Below are positions 25,391 through 30,091 of a DNA stretch of 30,091 nucleotides, one piece after another. The DNA is taken from positions 1-30,091 of the forward strand of contig DATALZ010000072.1 in NCBI GenBank assembly GCA_036260805.1. Direction: 5' to 3'. This DNA is from Thermocaproicibacter sp036260805 (GTDB lineage: Bacteria; Bacillota; Clostridia; Oscillospirales; Acutalibacteraceae). Both the position numbers and the translations under genes were made by a program. Position 1 is the first letter of the stretch, and every line of letters begins with the position of its first letter. The notes under the pieces are model-generated. The model saw nothing but the letters and a program-made list of their open reading frames with translations. It was not told the origin of the DNA and did not search any database.

Positions 25391-25501
25391 ATGAAGTTAT
25401 CCCTTTTGAGCGGCAGAAAATCCGGCATGATGTACACAATGTGCATCATGTGCTCCTGCATGCCCAAAATGGGATGCCGCCGGTCCTTTCTGCTGTTGTA
25501 A
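25391..25501 (+). CDS. Met/Cys-rich leader peptide 1 (36 aa)
   Basis: A short ORF whose peptide has 7 Met and 4 Cys in 36 residues, clustered at 13-29 (GMMYTMCIMCSCMPKMGC), then RRSFLLL and stop. AAAGGAAG lies 9 bases before the ATG. It has its own promoter (25237) and a terminator that begins 28 bases after the stop codon. It is homologous to leader peptide 2: both share MC-IMC-MPKM, a Leu-rich end and a similar ribosome-binding region. I infer a regulatory peptide whose translation measures Met- or Cys-tRNA supply. A secreted or metal-binding peptide is the alternative, but there is no signal sequence, and the terminator and antiterminator geometry argues for regulation. Confidence 0.75.
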   Translation: MKLSLLSGRKSGMMYTMCIMCSCMPKMGCRRSFLLL

Positions 25502-25536
25502 CCAGCGTGGAAACAACAGGATTCAGCAGGGCCGGC
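25479..25536 (+). promoter_or_regulatory. Predicted antiterminator of leader 1
   Basis: GCCGGTC (25479-25485) and CTGCTG (25490-25495), inside codons 30-35 of the leader peptide, can pair with CAGCAGGGCCGGC (25524-25536). That gives 13 base pairs with one 4-nt bulge. This blocks the 5' arm of the terminator at 25529-25539. A ribosome stalled at the Met/Cys cluster would leave this region free; one that reaches the stop codon would cover it. Confidence 0.6.
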
Positions 25537-25564
25537 AGAGAGTAAATCTGCCGGCCCGTTTTTT
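25529..25564 (+). terminator. Attenuator terminator of leader 1
   Basis: GGGCCGGCAGA (25529-25539) and TCTGCCGGCCC (25547-25557) form a perfect 11-bp stem with a 7-nt loop, followed by GTTTTTT. Its 5' arm overlaps the predicted antiterminator. Confidence 0.9.
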
Positions 25565-25589
25565 ATTTGAAGTTTTTCTCTGAAACCTA

Positions 25590-25618
25590 TTGACAACCGG
25601 AAAGAAACGGTATATTAT
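25590..25618 (+). promoter_or_regulatory. Promoter of the second leader unit and the sulfhydrylase gene
   Basis: TTGACA (25590-25595), 17 bases, then TATTAT (25613-25618). It starts 26 bases after the U-tract of the first terminator. The transcript would begin near 25625 and run through leader 2 into the 25915 gene. No other usable promoter is seen before that gene. Confidence 0.85.
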
Positions 25619-25673
25619 ATATCCACAAAACATATATAAATACTATAAAATCGTAGAGAGGAAGGAACCGGTC

Positions 25674-25793
25674 ATGAAAAAGAATGTATGGAACAGCAGC
25701 CGAATGGAGAACATGATGTGCATGATGTGCGGCATCATGTGTGCTGTCATGCCAAAAATGGAACATGACCGAACCCTTCTGTTGCTGGAATAA
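25674..25793 (+). CDS. Met/Cys-rich leader peptide 2 (39 aa)
   Basis: The peptide has 9 Met and 3 Cys in 39 residues, with the dense cluster NMMCMMCGIMCAVMPKM at 13-29, then EHDRTLLLLE and stop. GAGAGGAAGG lies 8 bases before the ATG at 25674. It sits on the leader RNA of O-acetylhomoserine sulfhydrylase, between promoter (25590) and terminator (25822). The last Met codon is ~15 bases before a segment that can pair with the terminator base. The composition matches the product pathway (homocysteine, methionine, cysteine), as in classical attenuation leaders such as trp and his. No SAM riboswitch or T-box motif is seen. Confidence 0.8.
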   Translation: MKKNVWNSSRMENMMCMMCGIMCAVMPKMEHDRTLLLLE

Positions 25794-25828
25794 ACTCTTA
25801 CGGGGAACAGCAGTATAGAACAAAAGGG
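25774..25828 (+). promoter_or_regulatory. Predicted antiterminator of leader 2
   Basis: CCCTTCTGTT (25774-25783), in leader codons 34-37, can pair with AACAAAAGGG (25819-25828), 9 of 10 positions. This would take up the lower 5' arm of the terminator (25822-25828). It is weaker than the structure in leader 1 and leaves the upper terminator stem free, so it is less certain. Confidence 0.45.
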
Positions 25829-25859
25829 CTGTCAGGTCAAAAACCTGGCGGCTTTTTTT
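25822..25859 (+). terminator. Attenuator terminator before the sulfhydrylase gene
   Basis: AAAAGGGCTGTCAGGT (25822-25837) pairs with ACCTGGCGGCTTTTTT (25843-25858) with a CAAAA loop; four of the pairs are G-U. The 3' side ends in seven Ts (25853-25859). It lies 28 bases after the stop codon of leader 2 and ends 55 bases before the start of the next gene. Confidence 0.88.
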
Positions 25860-25914
25860 ATACCATTTTACAAGCTGAAAAATATTAAAATTAATTTTGA
25901 AAGGTTGATTGACA

Positions 25915-27201
25915 ATGAGCGAAAGAAAATTTGGTTTTGACACACTGCAGGTTCAGGCGGGCCAGACTCCGGACCCCACAACGGGAGCACGCGCCGTTCC
26001 GATTTACCAGACGACATCCTATGTATTCAAAGATACTGCAGAGGCGGAGGGACGCTTTGGACTGACGATTCCGGGCAATATTTATTCCCGCCTGACTAAC
26101 CCCACCACCGATGTTTTCGAGCAGCGCATTGCGGCTCTTGAGGGCGGTACCGCAGGGCTGGCCGTTGCATCCGGCGCGGCGGCTGTTACTTACGCAATTC
26201 TGAATATCGCTGGCGCGGGGGATGAAATTGTATCCGCAAGCACGCTTTACGGCGGTACCTATAATCTGTTCGCTCACACTCTTCCGAAATACGGCATCCA
26301 CACTGTGTTCGTCGACCCGGATGACACAAGCAGCTTCGAAAAGGCTATCACTCCGAAAACCAAAGCTCTTTATTATGAGACCCTCGGCAATCCGGGCATC
26401 AACGTGATCGACTTCGACGCGGTAGGTGAAATCGCAAAGAAACATAAAATTCCGGTCATTGTCGACAACACCTTTGCTACCCCGTACCTGTTCCGTCCGC
26501 TGGAGCACGGCGCAAACGTGGTGGTTCATTCCGCGACAAAGTTCATCGGCGGACACGGCACATCCATAGGCGGCGTGATTGTGGACGGCGGCAACTTCGA
26601 CTGGACGAGCGGAAAATTCCCCGGCTTCACCGAGCCTGACCAGAGCTACCACGGCATTAAATACGCAGACCTCGGCGGCGCGGCCTTCGTAACGAAAATC
26701 CGTGCACAGCTTCTGCGCGATACCGGCGCAACGCTCTCCGCCTTCAATGCATGGCTGTTCATCCAAAGCCTTGAGTCCCTTTCACTCCGTGTTGCGAAAC
26801 ACGTTTCCAACACCGAAAAGATTGTGGAATTCCTCGAGAACAACCCGAAGGTGAAAGAAGTCAATTATCCGGGCCTGAAGTCCAACAAATATTATGGCCT
26901 TGCGAAGAAGTACTTCCCCAAGGGCGCAGGCTCCATCTTCACCTTCTCCGTCAATGGCGGTGTGGATGAGGCGAAAAAGTTTATCGACAGCCTCGAAATT
27001 TTCTCGCAGCTCGCTAACGTGGCCGACGCGAAGTCGCTCGTGATCCATCCGTCCACCACGACCCATCAGCAGCTGACCCTGGAAGAGCAGAAAGCCGCAG
27101 GCTTCGGCCCGGAGACTATCCGCATCTCCATCGGCGTCGAAGACCCGGACGATCTGATTTGGGATCTCGGTCAGGCGCTCGACAAGGCAATCAAGGGCTA
27201 A
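25915..27201 (+). CDS. metY: O-acetylhomoserine sulfhydrylase
   Basis: A PLP enzyme of the Cys/Met metabolism family, 428 residues, that makes homocysteine from O-acetylhomoserine and sulfide (direct sulfhydrylation), and may also make cysteine from O-acetylserine. Visible marks are YSRLTNPT (57-64), SGAAAV, TLYGGTYNLF, the ring-nitrogen Asp184 in VDNTFATP, and Lys209 in VHSATKFIGGHG, which carries PLP. The length fits MetY rather than the shorter cystathionine gamma-synthases. The start is the ATG at 25915, with GAAAGG 10 bases upstream; a TTG six bases earlier is less suitable. Control is probably by attenuation in the Met/Cys-rich leader. A terminator follows directly. Confidence 0.95.
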   Translation: MSERKFGFDTLQVQAGQTPDPTTGARAVPIYQTTSYVFKDTAEAEGRFGLTIPGNIYSRLTNPTTDVFEQRIAALEGGTAGLAVASGAAAVTYAILNIAGAGDEIVSASTLYGGTYNLFAHTLPKYGIHTVFVDPDDTSSFEKAITPKTKALYYETLGNPGINVIDFDAVGEIAKKHKIPVIVDNTFATPYLFRPLEHGANVVVHSATKFIGGHGTSIGGVIVDGGNFDWTSGKFPGFTEPDQSYHGIKYADLGGAAFVTKIRAQLLRDTGATLSAFNAWLFIQSLESLSLRVAKHVSNTEKIVEFLENNPKVKEVNYPGLKSNKYYGLAKKYFPKGAGSIFTFSVNGGVDEAKKFIDSLEIFSQLANVADAKSLVIHPSTTTHQQLTLEEQKAAGFGPETIRISIGVEDPDDLIWDLGQALDKAIKG

Positions 27202-27215
27202 GCCCTAAAAAATTA

Positions 27216-27244
27216 GGGAGGGGCATTTGCCTCTCCCTTTCTTT
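27216..27244. terminator. Bidirectional terminator between convergent genes
   Basis: GGGAGGGGC (27216-27224) pairs with GCCTCTCCC (27229-27237) with an ATTT loop, followed by TTTCTTT. On the minus strand the stem is followed by TAATTTTTT, so it can serve both the sulfhydrylase and the MutS-like gene. Confidence 0.85.
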
Positions 27245-28901
27245 AACTCCATTTTCCTGTTTGCTCAAAATCTTTCACCATGGATTCGGCATCCTCAATG
27301 ATCTTTTGGTCGAAGTTGATGTACGACAGGAGCTTTACAGCATTTTTTGATTTCGACGGCCCGGGCTTAATTAAGTAATCAAACAGGATTTCATTGTTTG
27401 TAATCTGCTCGGTAAAATGATAATTCTCATACTCGTCCGCAAGAATTTGTGTCAGTTCAATGTCATGCGACGCGGTAATGCAAAGGCAGTTTTGCTCGTG
27501 CAGGTATTTCAATACGGCTGTGGAAGCGGCAATTCGTTCTATGGTATTCGTGCCTTTCAGAATTTCATCAATAAAGCAGAGGTATGGTTCCCGCTTTACA
27601 TGGTCAAGAACTCGTTTCATAGATTTGATTTCGGCAATAAAATAGCTGTCTCCTGCCGAAAGATTATCCCTTACGGCCATGGAAGAGATAACTGGAACTT
27701 TCGGTGCCTGATAAACTCTCGCCGTGCAGGTGTTCAGCGATACCGCCAGAATCCCGTTTATGGCAATCGCTTTAATAAACGTGGATTTTCCCGAAGCGTT
27801 CGAGCCGGTGATCAGCGTATTCGCTGAAAGCACAACGCTGTTCGGTATGGGGTTCTGCAGGAGCGGATGGTAAATATCCTGCAGATTGAGCTGCATTCCT
27901 TTAATAAAATGGGGTTTGCTGTAGAAGGGCAGGCTTTTTCGGAACGATAAAACCGCAATCGCCACGTCCAGTTCCGCAAGCTCCCTGCAGAGAGCAAGGC
28001 AGGCTTCTTCGTTTTTGTCTACAATCCGAACCAGCTTGTTGTAGCAGCGGATATCGTGGAGCGTTATCATGTTAAAGTACTCCGCCAACACTTGAGAATC
28101 GTTGGCATAATATCGGTTCGGGGTGGAACCGGTGGATGCGCTGCCGATTCCGCGCAAAATAGACAAGCCTTTTCGGATGTTTTTCTTGCTATCGTTTATT
28201 CCGTCGTCCTGGATTTTGCAGATCTTTTTGCAGCAGCTCAGAACAGAGTTAAAGTATCGTATTGCCGGAAGCTGCATTTCTATTTTCTTCCTTGCGTAGA
28301 AGCTGACGAGAATATTAACGCCGAACGCAACTAACATGCATATAATACCCAGCATGTAATTAAAAGGAATAAGCACGGCAAAAACAAGCGGCAGGAAAGC
28401 CAGAACCCTGTAAATCCATGTAAAACTGAGTTCAGCGTCGTCCGCTTCGTTTAAGAACTGGATTAATCCGTTATAGTTGCTTTTCCCGACCTTGGAAAGG
28501 CAGTATTGCAGTTTCACCCTGAGCTCGGGATTCTGTTCCAGGTACTCCATTAGCTTTTCCCGTTTTTCGATATCCGGCTCGTTCCCCAGCTTGTGAAGGA
28601 CAATGTACAGGTACTCTTCGCCCAAAGAAGACATGCAGGAATCCAAACGGGCAAATACCTGGTTCATGTCCAGGTCGTCCCACGTTAAATCGTCAATTGT
28701 TCCGGGCTCGTCATGATCCATGCAGTATTTCCACGGCTTTACAATGCTTTCAAATTCCGGGTCTTCATCCGGAATCTGTCCGAATTGATTTTGAATTCTT
28801 TCGAGCAGCTTCTTTTTGTTTGAATTCATGGAGACAAATATGCTCACTAAGAAAATTATAAGAAAAGCGATAACAGCAAATCCTAATATATAACGATCCA
28901 A
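27243..28901 (-). CDS. Membrane-anchored MutS-like ATPase
   Basis: A protein of 552 residues with the MutS-type ATPase domain at its C-terminus and membrane segments: one at ~5-25 and a pair at ~163-200. The ATPase has Walker A GSNASGKST (366-374), the MutS-type DNLSAGDSYFIAEI (412-425), Walker B LCFIDEILKGTN (441-452) and His479 in TASHD. Residues ~205-340 resemble the helical lever region of MutS. The mismatch-binding N-terminal domain is absent, so it is not the canonical repair MutS. The start codon is TTG at 28901, set by AAAGGA 10 bases upstream. The biological role of this membrane branch is unknown to me. Confidence 0.88.
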   Translation of the reverse strand: MDRYILGFAVIAFLIIFLVSIFVSMNSNKKKLLERIQNQFGQIPDEDPEFESIVKPWKYCMDHDEPGTIDDLTWDDLDMNQVFARLDSCMSSLGEEYLYIVLHKLGNEPDIEKREKLMEYLEQNPELRVKLQYCLSKVGKSNYNGLIQFLNEADDAELSFTWIYRVLAFLPLVFAVLIPFNYMLGIICMLVAFGVNILVSFYARKKIEMQLPAIRYFNSVLSCCKKICKIQDDGINDSKKNIRKGLSILRGIGSASTGSTPNRYYANDSQVLAEYFNMITLHDIRCYNKLVRIVDKNEEACLALCRELAELDVAIAVLSFRKSLPFYSKPHFIKGMQLNLQDIYHPLLQNPIPNSVVLSANTLITGSNASGKSTFIKAIAINGILAVSLNTCTARVYQAPKVPVISSMAVRDNLSAGDSYFIAEIKSMKRVLDHVKREPYLCFIDEILKGTNTIERIAASTAVLKYLHEQNCLCITASHDIELTQILADEYENYHFTEQITNNEILFDYLIKPGPSKSKNAVKLLSYINFDQKIIEDAESMVKDFEQTGKWS

Positions 28902-28934
28902 CGATTAACATTCCTTTCGCTCATATTGCCCCAC

Positions 28935-28963
28935 ATTATACGCTGAAGCGAAAAGAATTGCAA
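28935..28963 (-). promoter_or_regulatory. Promoter of the MutS-like gene
   Basis: On the minus strand TTGCAA (28958-28963) and TATAAT (28935-28940) are separated by 17 bases. The -35 box ends one base from the repeat element at 28965. Confidence 0.7.
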
Positions 28964-28964
28964 A

Positions 28965-29069
28965 TACAGCATTTCAAGATTAATTGTGGAGTTGGTTTTT
29001 GTTCATCCCCCCGCCGAAGGCGGGGGGATGAACACATCTTATCTCGCAGTCTGAAATGAAATTGCTGTA
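28965..29069. repeat. Short interspersed repeat, copy 2, with a central hairpin
   Basis: A 105-bp element with imperfect terminal inverted repeats: TACAGCATTTCA (28965-28976) and TGAAATTGCTGTA (29057-29069). Its centre holds a perfect 16-bp hairpin: TGTTCATCCCCCCGCC (29000-29015), loop GAA, GGCGGGGGGATGAACA (29019-29034). There is no U-tract after the hairpin on either strand, so it is not a simple terminator. It lies between the hydrolase at 29083 and the MutS-like gene promoter. Copy 1 is at 25283-25351. Confidence 0.75.
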
Positions 29070-29082
29070 GGATCGTTTGAAG

Positions 29083-29937
29083 TCATTTATTGCCGCTCTG
29101 GAGAAAGTCCCTGAACACTTCTGCGAATTCCTCAGGCCTTTCCTTCTGCGACCAGTGCTTGCAGCCTTTCATGATATGCAGGCGGCAGTTCGGAATCACT
29201 TTGCTTGCGGCGATGGCGGCTTTCGCCGGAACGCTTGAGTCTTTTTCGCCGTTAACCAACAGTACCGGCATGCGCAGCTCACCTAACCGGCATGCGAGGC
29301 CGGTGGTGAGTTTTTTGCGCCCCAGTTCCTGCCGCTGAAAAGAGATGAACGGTTTGCCGCACCCCGGTTCCAGCACGAGCTTATAAAGCGACTCCACAAA
29401 TTCGTCCGTCAGTTTCTTCTTGTCTCCGATGAGCTCAGACGCAGACCACCGTACCAGTTTCCTGCTTTTCCGGAACCAGTCGTAAGCCTTTTCGTTCCAG
29501 TGCGAGTTAACGAATTTCCAGCAGAGGTAATGAAAGTGAGGCATTCTTTCGTACAGCCCAAGGGCGTCAACCAGAGTAAGTTTTTCCACCATCTGCGGAT
29601 ACTTCAGCGCGAATGCGAGACTTACTCCGCCGCCCATGGAAAGCCCGGCGAAGCTCGCTTTATGGATTCCAAGCTGGCCCAGAACATTGTGCAGCAGCTC
29701 CGTATACATCTGCAGGGAATAGGTTACGTCCGGTTTGTCGCTCGCACCGTAGCCGAGCAGATCAATTGCGTAAAGCTCGTACTCATCGCCCATTTCCGCA
29801 ATCACTTCTTGCCAGGACATCATCGCGCTGTCAAGCCCTCCGCCGTGCAGGAATACGACTTTTTCATCGGTTTTGCCGGGTTTGTGGTAAACGATAATTT
29901 TATAGGACTGATATCTGCACTCAATTTGTTCCATCAT
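29083..29937 (-). CDS. Alpha/beta hydrolase
   Basis: A cytoplasmic serine hydrolase of 284 residues. HGGGLD (31-36) gives the oxyanion region, GLSMGG (98-103) holds the nucleophile Ser100, GEKDSS (230-235) holds Asp233 and CKHW (259-262) holds His261, a complete triad. A helical lid lies at ~130-200. I place the start at the ATG at 29937 (MMEQIE), 8 bases after GGAAGG; an ATG at 29979 would add 14 residues without a site. It overlaps the end of the upstream TetR-like gene by 17 bases, so the two are probably translated together, and the hydrolase is likely controlled by that regulator. The substrate is unknown. Confidence 0.92.
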   Translation of the reverse strand: MMEQIECRYQSYKIIVYHKPGKTDEKVVFLHGGGLDSAMMSWQEVIAEMGDEYELYAIDLLGYGASDKPDVTYSLQMYTELLHNVLGQLGIHKASFAGLSMGGGVSLAFALKYPQMVEKLTLVDALGLYERMPHFHYLCWKFVNSHWNEKAYDWFRKSRKLVRWSASELIGDKKKLTDEFVESLYKLVLEPGCGKPFISFQRQELGRKKLTTGLACRLGELRMPVLLVNGEKDSSVPAKAAIAASKVIPNCRLHIMKGCKHWSQKERPEEFAEVFRDFLQSGNK

Positions 29938-30091
29938 TTTTATGTCCTTCCTGATAAAATCCGTGTTCGAGGATATCAAAATACCGGGCGGCCTCCGCCT
30001 GAATTTCCTTTAAGTCCAGATTCCCCTGCATCATGCGCTCCTTTAAAAAGCCTTCACCGATCCAGAGAATCATTTTAACCGCCGCGCCGAC
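29921..30091 (-). CDS. Probable TetR-family regulator, C-terminal end (partial)
   Basis: A reading frame open from the window edge gives 56 residues and a TGA at 29921-29923. It contains KMILWIGEGFLKERMM and a YFDILEHGFYQEG end, which resemble the C-terminal helices of TetR/AcrR regulators. The DNA-binding part lies outside the window. The stop codon is inside the hydrolase gene, an overlap typical of a coupled operon. Confidence 0.6.
   Translation of the reverse strand, partial: VGAAVKMILWIGEGFLKERMMQGNLDLKEIQAEAARYFDILEHGFYQEGHKNDGTN

Noticed and set aside
25240..25860. CRISPR array or T-box/SAM riboswitch in the leader region
   Set aside because: No regularly spaced direct repeats, no T-box AGGGTGG element and no SAM-I-like core are visible.
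25867..25895. Possible promoter TTTACA...TAAAAT or ATTAAT between the second attenuator and the sulfhydrylase gene
   Set aside because: The spacing is 13 for TAAAAT, and with ATTAAT the start would fall inside the ribosome-binding site, so it cannot drive normal translation.
29000..29034. Central hairpin of repeat copy 2 as a transcription terminator
   Set aside because: The stem is very strong, but no T-run follows it on either strand; the T-run lies before it on the plus strand.

Overview
The window looks like a chromosomal segment of a motile, anaerobic Firmicute of class Clostridia, probably of the Ruminococcaceae/Oscillospiraceae type. This rests on strong AGGAGG- and AAAGG-type ribosome-binding sites, sigma-A promoters, U-tract terminators, single-membrane lipoproteins, a YesN/YesM-type two-component system, many chemoreceptors and moderate GC in the genes with AT-rich spacers. 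The genus is not determined.

Layout. (1) 1-102 is the 3' end of a 23S rRNA gene, with no 5S gene seen after it, followed by two terminators. (2) 475-2027 holds a possible small membrane protein and an unrecognised membrane-anchored protein. (3) 2091-8688 (minus strand) is a tandem family of three paralogous double-Cache chemoreceptors, each with its own TTGACA-N17-TATNAT-like promoter; the second and third also have their own terminators. (4) 9165-12248 (minus) carries an XRE regulator fused to a glycine pentad repeat, a membrane-anchored alpha/beta hydrolase and a threonine aldolase-family enzyme. (5) 12546-15255 (plus) carries two more chemoreceptors: a soluble PocR-domain receptor and a membrane receptor with almost no extracellular domain. 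(6) 15613-25219 (plus) is a galactose/glucose uptake and sensing locus: mglB-mglA-mglC, then a YesN response regulator, a YesM-type histidine kinase, a membrane-anchored sugar-binding-protein homologue and a second MglB-like lipoprotein. (7) 25237-27201 contains two tandem promoter-leader peptide-terminator units followed by O-acetylhomoserine sulfhydrylase. (8) 27243-30091 (minus) carries a membrane-anchored MutS-like ATPase, an alpha/beta hydrolase and the end of a probable TetR regulator.

The most interesting signal is at 25237-25915. Two homologous peptides of 36 and 39 codons are packed with Met and Cys codons. Each has its own promoter, a good ribosome-binding site and an intrinsic terminator just after its stop codon. 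In both, the codons after the Met/Cys cluster can pair with the 5' side of the terminator. The second terminator lies only 55 bases before the start codon of a sulfur amino acid biosynthesis gene, with no usable promoter between. This has the full layout of a ribosome-mediated transcription attenuator for methionine/cysteine, duplicated in series.

A second theme is a short repeat with imperfect terminal inverted repeats, present at 25283-25351 (inside the first leader) and at 28965-29069 (touching the promoter of the MutS-like gene, with an added 16-bp hairpin). The mgl region suggests that extracellular sugar is sensed through an anchored binding protein coupled to YesM/YesN, and that this controls sugar uptake.
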